From Acanthoscelides obtectus (Eukaryota > Arthropoda > Insecta > Coleoptera > Chrysomelidae), in assembly GCA_963669975.1 (NCBI GenBank), contig CAVLJG010000006.1:24341441-24405440 (forward strand): DNA of 64,000 nt. The letters are read 5' to 3'. Below, one piece after another: positions 32,166-43,439 of the stretch (its first letter is position 1; each line of letters opens with the position of its first letter). Under the pieces are notes generated by a model. That model made no database searches. It was not told where the DNA came from and saw nothing but the letters and a program-made list of their open reading frames with translations. Both the position numbers and the translations under genes were made by a program.

Positions 32166-33636
32166 TACATAACTGTAAAAGAAAAAATTATTTACGTATA
32201 TGTGTAAAAGTGTGTCGTTAGAACGATTATGGAGTGCATACTTCTCCCTGGTGTAAAAATAATAAACTAGCTGCAATAAAAGCGGCGAGCAACGACAGAC
32301 ACCAGATATTTGTAACAGTAACACAATTTAAAAACCGGCCGTAACTCATAAAATTTTACAAGCGGATCGTAAATACGAGGGAATGTTTAGAATATGACGT
32401 GATCAGCTGAGAGCTGTGGATGTAAGAGATTTGAATGGTTTGACTCACATGCGGTCAGTGTTCAAACCTAGGTTTAGGCATCGATTAACTTATTCTACCG
32501 AAGACCTCATGCCATATCCGCGCGTCCAAAAAAATATCCGTTATAGTTCCTGCACTTCACTATTGTGTGATCATTCATAATAGGCATGATCATCGTGCAA
32601 GCATCCACACGAGCGTCCGTAGCTTTTCAAACGGCAAGTATCAATAGGACCCAGCGATTCCCTTTGATGCGTTTCCGAAAAGCCGACAATTCACGGGTCG
32701 AAGGCGATCAAAGACGATGATCGGCGAGTACAGCCGAGTATACCCTCTACACGATTTTGAAAGCTTATATAGCATACAGAGAAACAGTTGTCACATTCAC
32801 ATGTCGCTACGGTATCACATCTCTGAAAAGTTATGGACGCGCGAAGATGGTTATAGTCGCTTTTTACAGGCAAGTTTTTGAGAAAAAGCTATTTTTTACA
32901 CTGGGAATTCGAAAATACAATGATCAGTCCAAAATAATATTTAGAAATTGCCTAAAATGCAAAAAAATCAGGTGGAAATACCACTTTGTTGAAATGTCTT
33001 CATCTAAGACTCTAGAGATATGAGAATGTTTTAGCAATCGGAAATAACGGATACTTAAACGTTAACATTGTAATTTGAGTAATAAAGAGTCAATTGATTA
33101 CAAGTTGTCGTTAATGGTTAGATATGTGTCATTTTGATTGCCTAATTCACTATCAGTTGCGTTTTTTTATTATTATAGTTTTCTATTTACTATCAAGAGG
33201 ACATGAATGAGAAGGCCTGGAAGTATTTTTTATTTTTGCAAAATGCGCTTGTGTTTTGTTTCTTTTACGCAGTCGTAGATTAATAAGAGTTAGCAAATGC
33301 TATGGACCCCGCTCACGAGTGCTGTAAGAAAGTATCTCTCGTGGGAGAGGGAGCACTGATGCAGTCAAGTGAAAAAAATATAATTTAACATTTGAAAGTT
33401 ATCCTGTGGTTTACATGTAACGAAAACAGAGCTGGATGAACTTTCACGTTTTTTTGAGCTTTTGGCGTTTTTGGAACTATGGATGAGGGCGACGTATCTG
33501 GTACATTGAAAAACCACAGACGTCCTTGTCGTTCGCTTGTCATTTGGAGGACTAACATCCTTTTTGGGACCCCCCGAGTAATACGTAATGTGTAAAGTGA
33601 CATTATGTCGATTTTTTTTAACATTGTATTCTTTTT
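32166..33636. other. Intergenic sequence, GC-richer patch
   Basis: No recognised gene. A moderately GC-rich patch lies at about 32590-32760. A stop-free minus frame at 33385-33624 has no recognised domain. It abuts the second copy of the three-copy repeat. Confidence 0.35.
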
Positions 33637-34551
33637 GACATTATGTAGGGTTTTCTATAGGATGTTAACTTAGCACTAGCTGATGGGCACGTTGTGAACT
33701 TGTTTTGTAGTTGTATGTGTTGCCTAACCGTCATGAGGCTTCAGTTATCAATGTTTGGCTCTGATGTGATGTAAAATCTGCTTTAGAGATGGCATTACTG
33801 GAGGTCTAGGCTGTCAGTTGTATACTATAGCTAAAAGGAAACGGCATTGCATAGGTGCATAGTGAGGATTTTTGTGCTAATGATATGTGTTGATGATACT
33901 TCCATTGGATTCTTGTCTCAAATATTTTTAGTTTTTGTAGTTGCGCATCCACTTTTTCTTCTTATCCATTCTGGAAATTACATATGCAAACTTGCTGAAT
34001 TTCAAAAATGAGAGAGATAATAAATAATTATATTCACTCTACACTGTCGAATTACAAGTCGTATACATGCTAAGAGTAATTACACACAATGCGAGCGCGG
34101 TCGTGATTTCCCATAATTCTTCTCAAAGTTTTTAAAAGCACAATAAGACATAAAAAATCGTAATTTATAACTTTGAACATAACCTGTCCTCAGAAAGGAC
34201 AACACATAAATAACCCAGCTTATACTTATACTTCATTGGCAGCATATTCAGTAATGTTTTTTTCACTCAGTAAATATCACTAATTTTATACACATGCAGA
34301 CTAATACACATAATCATCCAGATGCGATCTTGCTATTCAAGCAACTTTCTTCTCAGAGGTGAAAACTACAGACTACTCGGCTTCACATAAGTTATGCAAC
34401 GAACAATGCTTGTAGTTGAGTAATTCCTCCATAGATGGACGCGCACAACGATCCTAGTGAACAAAGTTTGTTTGCACCCTAAAAATTACCTAGTTTGCAA
34501 GATGACATTTTATAGGTTTTTTTGTCGTTTTAGGGTTTTTTGCATGATACC
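33637..34551 (-). repeat. Unknown interspersed repeat, copy 2 of 3 (inverted)
   Basis: The reverse complement of this stretch matches 958-1820 along its length and 61326-62080 over most of it. The end read from 33637 is ACATTATGTAGGGTTTTC, which resembles the other end (TGCATGATACCC read as its complement) as an imperfect terminal inverted repeat. Copies differ by scattered substitutions and small indels, and this copy carries an extra stretch near 33805-33835. No ORF is shared. Confidence 0.7.
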
Positions 34552-37500
34552 CGTGCCGGAATGCTACAGGACTTTCAGCCTAGTAGATAGACACACTGGA
34601 AGACAGATAAATAAAATATGTTCTAATTGTAGTTAAGATCAACTTTGTGATTGAAATGTTTACAGTAGATTGTTGAAGAAAATAAAACATGGGCCAAGCT
34701 TATAAATACTTGTCTCATTCCCCTCGTACGACCCGCAGCATATCATAAATGCATAAAATTTGATACGGCAATTTAAATAAAACCATAAATAAACGAATTT
34801 ACTATGCGGGATACAGAAATACAACAAAATACATTTGAGGTTTGAGCATCTAAAAAGTCAAAAGGCTGTTTTTTCCTGAAGCGCCGTCTTCCACATAATA
34901 GCTGTGAATTTACGAGACAGCCATAAACGTCAAATCATTTCGGAACGTCGTAAATTGTCACCGTCTAGCCAAAAATCCTCGGTCCTTGCACCGTTACTTT
35001 AAAGAAGTGTTTTGTGTTTCGGTTGTTTTTTATTTGTCTGACCTGCATCCAACAGCGCCTTCAAAAAAGAAGGTCGAAGGTAAACTGCAGGTCATTGACG
35101 TTTGGGAGATGCTAGGCCTGTGGTGGCAATCAACGTGTACCATGCTTAGAGACGAAATAACCGATTTTGCTATTCGTGATGTTAACTGAGAAAATGTCAT
35201 AACGATTCGGTTATGAGTTTTATGCATAGTTGGTTGTTGCATTTTGGATTGAAAACAGAAACTCAATAACAAAATGCAGATTCTCATTTTTTTTAAGAAT
35301 TTTGGTGTCCTAGATTCATATTCCTATAGCAGTAGTCAGTTTACTAGGAGCGATTGTGTTCCACAGTGCAGAGTAGCTTCACTGAAAATATACTGGGAAT
35401 AAATGGCAAGTGCGCAAATTCAAAATGTTGTAAAAATATGAAATTTAAAACAGAAATATATTTAACCTTTTCAAGAACATTAGAAAGCTTCAGAGCAAAT
35501 GACACCTCCCTAAAGTACGAAACCGTCACATTTCTTCTAATAAACAATCTGAAAGTGCTCATTCTAATGATGTTGAACATGCATTAGAATACCCTTTCTG
35601 ATTGCCTGTTGTATTTTCTAGTAGTAGTAGTAGGTTATAAGGATTCGATTTTCTTCATATATTCTGGAAATTAATTGCTCATTGGAAGCCTTTTCGTCAT
35701 ATAAACCAGTTCCTTGGTCTAGGTTCACATAGAAATTAATCAGTAGCGACCACAGAAGTACGATGGACATGAACGTATCTTAGAAATGAACATGACGATG
35801 ACCCTTTTATTTTGTAGATCATCATAACGATACATAGAGTATCACAGCTTTGAGCCTCTGGGGTGTGTTGGTTGCTACGAATCTTCTAATGGCATTGAAT
35901 ACGTTAATAATCCGCGAAAAGTATTCGTATTTGATAAAATTCTTGTATAAACAAATAGACAAAGGAAAAAGACACTGCATCCAAAGTGGAATTGATGTTG
36001 ATTCCAAATACCGTCTCAGGTTCTTATAAATATTATGTTTTTGGTTTTGCATCTTTATGTTTGGAAATCGATATGGTATTTTTTGATATGTGCTGTTCTT
36101 GAGCCTTTGCACAACTAGGTGTATGAATTGACAGTTTACCTCTTCTTCCAAACACCCGCATCTAGTTACATATGTCTTGTGGCTTCATAATATGGCACTA
36201 CCCAAATATAAAGCTTTTAATCTTTTTACGATTTTCGATATTGAGTAATAACAGAAAATAGACAACTTCATACAAGGAAGGATGTCTCATCTCTAGCTAT
36301 TGTGAATTTATCTCTATATGATAGTGCATGCATTGTACAATTTTGAGAAAGATAATAAATAGAAGCGACAATTTAAACTATATAAAAGAGTATTCCTTAC
36401 CTAAGGCTTAGGCCAGAAGCATCTCTAATATTTTACTTTTTATTATAATCAATGAGTCCATAATTTTAATTATTTTAAGTCTACTACATTTTTAACATAT
36501 ATTTATTTTCTGTTACAGGTAAGTGGAGTTTAGATATCGTCTCCATGGCAAAATCATTGAACCAGAGTTGGTACGTAATATATTGTATGCAGTGTTAATA
36601 TCGAAAAAGTTGACAGTGATATGGGGGAATCCAATACGTAGCTAGGAAATAGTCATAGCGATTCACTCGCCCCTTGAACCCTCAATAAGTTTGAGAAATT
36701 ATTTTTTAGCCGTTTGACCGACATTCTGCTTTTACGCCAATTAGCCAGGAATAGCTGTAATAACAAAAAATTTCGAAATCAAGATATTGTACATGATATA
36801 TAACCCGTGGTCCCCAATCTAAATAGAAAAGTACTGATGGCATCTTGATGAAACTGCGATGGACGGTTAGTACCAGATCAGCTATGTAAATGAATTATAA
36901 ATCCTTGTAAAGATTTCGTTTTTCCAAATTTTTTGAGTTTTTGATAATCTTTAGAAATTGTCAAAGCAATGTCTTAAATTTACATAACAATAACATTTTA
37001 AAAAAATATCAAACATTCATCTTTTTGGCTACACAATTTCTTAACCTTTAAACTCTTATATACAGTATATATATCTTATATACAGTACTGCTAGTACCTG
37101 TATACTTATTAAGAAACACAAAAGTATTGGCATTTAAAAAATCGTAAAACATTTCAAACACCGGGCGTGAACGAGATGAAAACAATTCAAAAACAGAAAA
37201 TTACGGTATATAAAATGACGACTTCATTTCTCCCTACGATTGAGGTACAATCTCCGAATGAGGATAATAAAAAGGTAAGCCGTCTCGATGCGAAATAAAT
37301 TGTTACCTATAAAACAGCTATTACCGAGTAAGAACAAACTTATACGTATGTAAATTGGAAGTGCAAGATTTATATACAGACATTAAGCGAATTACACAGC
37401 AATAAGAATGGAGCACACATACAATCAGTTCTCGTTCTTATCCTGAGCTGTGGCTGAATAATGATATTGATGATGGTGATGTGGCCTAACTGACCAAGTG

Positions 37501-37985
37501 TCCATACACGTACATTGGCTCACGGACAATTGACGATGGCATTCTGCTTTGGGGGCTTAAGTCACCTTTCACTTCAAACGTTATTCAATTAAAATAAATC
37601 ATCCAGTATTCAAATAATGATGTCAAGTAGATTGTTCCGCTGGAATTCCTAAAGAATTTTCAAATCATATATTCATACGAAACTTTTGCTTCCTCAATCG
37701 GTCACGTTCATGTATCAACAGCATCGATTTTTGAAAGCGCTTCTAGACCGTTTCCCAAAAGCTACTAAACATTTCATTAAAATTCTAACAGTTCAAATAA
37801 TAAATTACCAACAGAGTTCCGCAGAAGCACCAACATATTTATATTGAAGAAGATCTCTGTCTTAGAAATTTTTCTACTCCCTTGCCGAATACTTTACTGT
37901 TTGACTATCAAGTATCGTTATTATCAATACTATTTTAGCGGATATGAGACAGAATTTTTTATATGTGCTAAATGTACTAATCGAT
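34552..37985. other. AT-rich sequence, no recognised gene
   Basis: Open frames at 34986-35189, 35354-35587 (plus) and 35822-36151 (minus, 109 codons) match no family I know. An AT dinucleotide-rich tract (TATATACAGTATATATATC) lies at about 37059-37090. No transposon ends are seen. Confidence 0.35.
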
Positions 37986-38602
37986 AGGCCAAATGCATTC
38001 AATTAATACAAGGATTTGTGAAGACTTTTATATACCACCCTATAGAACTCAATTTATGTGTAAGTCCCCAGATATTAATGGCTTAAAAATGTTTAACCTA
38101 CTTCCTTTAGAAATAACGGATTGCCACAGTCTTAAAAAGTTTAAGAACCTCCTAAAAGACTATTTAATTGAAAATAGCTTTTATAGTGTGGAAGTATATT
38201 GTGATATTGTGATATATGCCGTTAAATCTTATTTTTTACTATTTGACTGTTCTTTGTTAGATATATTTTTTTTAGGATTTGAAGTTGTATAACAATTCCT
38301 ATACAATGTTTTTTGTCGAGAGGAAATAAATAAGTTAATAACTAAATGTATATTTACTGTAATTGTTCTTAATATGTTTGTTATATGTCCAATATTTTTT
38401 CATTGCATATGTAAAAGTTCGTATTTGTAACTACTCTTTTTGTTTTGTTTTAGCTATTTGTCTACTTCTCAACACTGTCGTAATATTTATACAACTGATC
38501 ATGTCCTGCAATTTATTTATTTATGTAATGTATAAGGTCATATGTCATAATTTTCTATGACCAATAAGACAATAAAGATCATCTATTTATCTATCATCAT
38601 CG
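37986..38602 (+). mobile_element. LINE 3' end, 5'-truncated
   Basis: The frame 37993-38292 encodes HSINTRICEDFYIPPYRTQF, then FNLLPLEITDCHSLKKFKNL and LKDYLIENSFYSVE. This is the extreme C-terminus of a non-LTR retrotransposon ORF2 (pattern: HxYxTR..., then LFNxLPxEI, then FKxxLKxYL...NSFYS). A 3' UTR of about 300 bp follows, ending AATAAAGATCATCTATTTATCTATC at 38570-38600, a LINE-type AT tail. No reverse transcriptase remains upstream, as expected after 5' truncation. Confidence 0.7.
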
Positions 38603-40830
38603 TAGCAAACTTAACAAAATATAACAATATTTTCTGATTTGAGACGTCAAAGATTTCTTCCACAGGCCACCGAACGAAATGAATGATGTTTTGTAGTTGT
38701 TTGACGAAGTGAGTCAGTATCCAAATCAGGCGCCGCGCGGTGTGTAGGATAACCTAGTACTTGAAAACCGAAAGTGGCATATTCCTACAGCAATAACGTA
38801 GTTACCGGTTTGATGTTAGTTTTCTGTGAGCGTCATCGAGATTCTATTGATAATCTGCGAGTGTATTCGAGTAGCCAGAACCTCGATATTCCCATCAGAG
38901 CTACTTAGGTTTGTTTATATCGTGAAAAAGCTGTCTGGGTGGGCACAACTGGTGTTTTTGTATCGAACAGCTACAACCTTTTGAAAACAAAGCATAACAA
39001 ATAACATGTCGTAGCAAATAAATAGTGAGTATTTTGCTTTCAATTTCTTTTATAGGTTTTCGGTGCTGTTTTACCGCAAATTAACTTTGTTATTTCAAAT
39101 ATAGTTGTTTCTGAATAGGAAAGTCCCAACTTTCAGGACATCGTATATTGCAGACTCTTGTCATCATTTGTCACTTATTGATACGTAAGTCTACTTACCC
39201 CGGGCTTGCAGAGATACCTTAATTCTAAGTTACCCAAAATTTAAAGATGTACACATATCTTTGAGGAAACTTTTTGAACGTTGTATTATTTCGGGGTGCA
39301 TATTTTCCATTTTGAGACAATAGTGAAAATGATGTCAAAGTAGAGTGAATCTTGTAACGATTTTCGAGATAGACCTCAGTAGGCATATTTGGCTGTAAAA
39401 GAGTAATGTGTATGGTCAGCTGCAATGGTAGCTGTGAAAAGGGGAAGATTTATAATGGCAAGAACATAAATATTCCGTGACCTTCGAATCGTCATGGAGA
39501 ACTCAGCCAATAATTAAGTGATAATGGCGTATTGCTACCGCGCATAAATTGTTGCTCGGCAGTCAAATGGCGTAAAGTGTATAATCTCTCTTTGTGTGTT
39601 TAGTAGGTGAGTTATAATATGCATCTGCTGGGTGATTGTGGATGCCAACTGGTTGCGTGTTTACTTTAAAAGAACAGCAACTAATAAGATTCAGAGAAAG
39701 ACACATTCAAGCGAGGGGTATATAATTGACCGGAAAGAGAAAGCAAATATAATGTTTTATTTTCCAATGTAAGCCTCTCTAAAGATGGCAAAAACTGGCA
39801 TCATTAGGTTTACAGGAAACCTCGCCGTTAAAATATAGTCATAGTTATTACGTAAACAATCTCAGTAAGTCTTCCGGGAGGGGGGGCAATAGTACAGCGA
39901 TATCTCCACTAATATTTGCCTGAATCACTGCAACCCGCATTTCGCTGGCTTGCTTTGTAGGTTACAGAGAAGTTGTCGGATATAACATGGACTCTTTTTT
40001 TTTAGGACAGGACTCAATGGGTGCAATATTAACTAGTATAAAGATCACATTTAGTTGCTTGTTTGCACAACAATAAGCTTACTGTACAGTTTCAGTGATA
40101 TTTGATCAATGATTTTGATGTGCCAGAGTTTTGTGTTATGCCGGGAGTGGTTCTAGCAGACCCATAATCTCAACGTAGGTATTGAATGTTCCGTATGGGT
40201 ATTACGTGAAAAATCGGTATGTCCTTCAAAATCGATATTATGCTAATTTGTGAACTCGCTATTCACTAGTCCACGCCACGCGCACTCAAAGAGCGAAATC
40301 GTGTAGCTCACGTGTCACGGCGTTTAGGCAGACGCACAGCTAGCACAAGTCAGCATGAAATGAATGACAGGTAGCATTTTTTCGGAAAGAGCTACATAGT
40401 GTCATTAAAGGTCGATTTATTTAAGTTACATACCACTTGTGCGGTTCTTATTTCTTTGAGTGCATGCACTAGGTACTCTGAGCTTATGTTCTAGTATGTG
40501 CATTGTATTTGACAGATGTATGTAATGACAGACGACAAGCTTTTGAGCGTTTGAAAAGTGAGCCCAAGAAACTAACAAACAAAAATATAGTCTTCGAGGA
40601 CCCGTATTTGTTTCATTGGACCAACAGCAAATATGAGGCACCTACATCATATTAGAAGTTTTGCAAAAACACTCTGGCATAAGAAACGTGATTTGCCATA
40701 AGAAATACTACGTAATAAGACAATGAGGTGTAGGTCAATGAAGGATCTTTCACATATTTACAGCAGTAACGTCCTGGTGTTAAAGCTGTAGCTTGAAAAA
40801 ATCCCAGTGACCTAAATGCCATCTCCACCC
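38603..40830. other. Intergenic sequence
   Basis: No recognised gene. It holds the second copy of the GGCGCCGCGCG motif (38728-38755) and a G-run of seven at about 39881. Open frames are short and unmatched. Confidence 0.35.
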
Positions 40831-41054
40831 GGTACCGGTGGTGTGATGGTTAACGCTGTGCATCGACTGAATTAGTCGCAGTCAGATGTGCTGGTTTGAA
40901 TCCCGTCCCAAGATAATTTTTCTCTTATCTATGGATGTTGTGAATGCCTAGCAGATCTCTAAGGTGAGTCCGCGTGACTCCCCCTTTTTCCCTCTATCCC
41001 CCCACGGTACCCACGCGTATTTAGGCCTCAGGCGTACGTGCTAACTCAAAAAAA
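40831..41054 (+). repeat. tRNA-derived SINE, plus-strand copy
   Basis: The head has a pol III type 2 promoter: an A-box-like GTGTGATGGTTAACGC at about 40841-40856 and a B-box GGTTTGAATCCCG at 40893-40905. The body continues through TATGGATGTTGTGAATG and CTCCCCCTTTTTCCCTCTATCCCC and ends CAGGCGTACGTGCTAACTC plus an A-run. The same order of blocks is found on the minus strand at 43107-43439, where the body is about 100 bp longer, so this copy has an internal deletion. Confidence 0.75.
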
Positions 41055-41443
41055 TGTTTTGTGTTGTATGTGTTGAATTCAAGACACTGCCCACACCCTG
41101 TATTACAAAGTCTCGTTTATATTTGATGCAGCTACGTACTGCTGTTACAACTAGGTATTTTCAAATGTAACACGTGATCTGCTCATCCGTATATTGCTCG
41201 ACGGTGTGGAGAAATGTGCACGTTGTATTATACGAATACACACATGTGTGCACGCAAAATGCATTATTTATTGATTCTCGGTATCAGTTGCAATTTCTTC
41301 TTCCTCTTATGATTAATGTTTCGTGAGGATGCTATGAATATGCACATGTGAATATGAGCTAAAAATAGGATTTTCCCGCTCTTTAACCATTTATCACTTC
41401 ATTTCTAAAAATAGAATGACTTACTTAATATTTAGATAAATAA
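41055..41443. other. Spacer between SINE and foldback element
   Basis: No gene or repeat is recognised. A short alternating tract (ACACACATGTGTGCACGC) lies at 41240-41260. Confidence 0.35.
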
Positions 41444-41445
41444 TA

Positions 41446-42336
41446 CAGGGCGGCCAAAAAAAGTAGGAAATTAAGTTCTTCTTATTTTTTTTGAAACGGA
41501 AATGCTTTTTTTATAAATTTATCGTATTAGGCTTTAAAAATAATGATCATTCTATATGAGGTTGGCCTGCCTCTCAAGCTAGTAGTTTCTGAGGTGTTTC
41601 CAAATATTCATTTTTTCCACGCACCACACGACTTTTAACAATCATTTAATATCAATGGACCATGGCGTGCCAATAATAATACCCTTAGTAGTTCAGCCCC
41701 AGGCACCATGACCAAATGAGATGCCGAATATTGTATATGTCAAGTGGCCAGAAACAGAAAAAAATATCGTTAAGGCGAAGCTACTTAGATATGACTGATG
41801 CCGCTGATTGATCAAACAAGCAATTTGAGGCCAGAGAAAATTTTAATTTCGAGCATACCTTTCTCTTTTGTTGCTAAACTAAATCGTGTAAAATTCCGCT
41901 TAGGCCCCTAAAAGATAATAGCTATGATGCGACAGGTTTTGAGAATAACTTCTGTTTCCATAAAGTTTATATTTTTTGTAGATGCTTTTGCGCTTTATCA
42001 AAACTGAAAAAAAAAATTTCAAAACATGTATGTCGTTCCAAAATTTTTGGGGTCATATTACACGATTTAGTTTAGTAACAAGAGAGAAAAGTATGTTTGA
42101 AAATAATTTTTTCAATCTCTCATTGCTTATTTGACTGATAAGCGTCGTCGCCGAATCTATGCAGCTTCTTCTTAAACATACATATGTGGTGCATTATTGC
42201 CATAGAAAGTTGGATATTTTCAAATGCCTCGGGGGCTATCAGTCTAAGGACTAGAAAACCCTTTATAAAAGTATCCTTATTTGTAAAAATAACTTTCTTC
42301 CAACATTATTTTCATTTTCTTTTACGGATCGTCCTG
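41446..42336. mobile_element. Foldback element (giant imperfect palindrome, non-autonomous)
   Basis: 891 bp flanked by TA on both sides, beginning CAGGGCGGCC and ending GGATCGTCCTG. The two halves are reverse complements of each other over most of their length: the arm around CTGAGGTGTTTCC (about 41590) pairs with the one around 42218, and CTCTTTTGTTGCTAAACTAA (about 41871) pairs with TTAGTTTAGTAACAAGAGAG (about 42067). It has no ORF. The CAGGG ends and TA duplication suggest mobilisation by an IS630/mariner-class transposase; that partner is not identified. Confidence 0.8.
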
Positions 42337-43106
42337 TATTATTATTATTTGCCTAAATATTAAATAAAGCATACATTGGCAAGTTTTTTTCGATAAGGGC
42401 ATACACAGATACCCGAATAATTAGTTATCACAGAACATAGGATAATATATACTCGTACATATGAAATACTTTTAGAATCGTAGGATCCAATTAATATGGA
42501 GTGTCTCTCATTTAAAATAATAACACTTTCGATGTAACCGAATGTGTCATTATTTTAGTAATCGATGGCTGCAGTCCTTTGCGGCACACCCTGTATACCT
42601 TACATGGCATTTTTTGACAAGGAAGTGTGAGATTCTCCAGCATGCGGAATACTTACTAAAAAACACCGATCACTCTCTACATATCATAAAGCTTGCAGCA
42701 TTTCATCATGGTGGGTAGCGTTGCTCTAAATAATCATACCATAGCATTAGTTACATCGTACAACCTAGTATGACATTTGATTACTCAGTTCAGAACCTTG
42801 GTTCAACTTGACACAGACCTACAACGGTCATCTGCAACTAGTTGGTCGGCCGGCGTACGTTTCCCTTCCCATATCTCCGTGTAATCTATTGACAGAGGAG
42901 CAATTAAGAGCAATCAATTGTACTGCAATTACCGGACACCGACCGCCGAAGCGTCGCGTCAGGGAGAGGTCGGGCCAGATCTCCGGACAAAACTGGTGCA
43001 ATGGAATTAGCAGTGCATCTACACGTGATTTTCATTTAGAGAAAGAAAACAACACGAGGGTTTATTATCCTGGGGCATAGCAAAAGGGAAATTGTTATGG
43101 GACTTG
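42337..43106. other. Spacer with a GC-richer block
   Basis: A GC-richer stretch at about 42800-43080 has an open plus frame of 90 codons (42808-43080) with no recognised domain; it could be a conserved non-coding block or an exon. A CACCCTGTATAC at about 42586 resembles the end of a mariner-class MITE, but no partner end is found. Confidence 0.3.
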
Positions 43107-43439
43107 TTTTTTTTATACTCTACCACGAAGGCCTAAGGCCTAAACACCCATTGGGTACTGTGGGGCTATAGGGGGATACAGGGGAAAGGGGGAACGCCAC
43201 GCGGACTCTGGCGAGGGAACACGTGTGCATGCAACATGCTCACATTCTGGCTCCGCCTACGAGATCCGCCGGGTGGTACCTCCACGTTCGACAGTCAGAG
43301 ACCGTCTACCACCTACGGACAATCACGACATCCATAGCCTAGAGAAAATTTTTTCCTGGAACGGGACTCGAACCCGCACAGCGCACGGCGACTGATCAGG
43401 AGATCGAAGAGTCTACTACTGCGGCCACCGCTGCTGCCT
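43107..43439 (-). repeat. tRNA-derived SINE, minus-strand copy (longer)
   Basis: Read on the minus strand: A-box region near 43400-43430 (GGTGGCCGCAGTAGTAGAC), B box GGGTTCGAGTCCC (complement of 43363-43375), then CTATGGATGTCGTGATTG, a 100-bp extra segment with CGTTCGACAGTCAGAG complement, and GGCGTTCCCCCTTTCCCC, then GTTTAGGCCTTAGGCC and a T-A tail. The same blocks, minus the middle, form the plus-strand copy at 40831-41054. Confidence 0.75.

Noticed and set aside
35822..36151. 109-codon minus-strand ORF considered as a LINE tail
   Set aside because: Lacks the LFNxLPxEI and FKxxLKxYL motifs that identify the other LINE tails.
42530..42600. Possible MITE end CACCCTGTATAC
   Set aside because: No matching inverted end found nearby.
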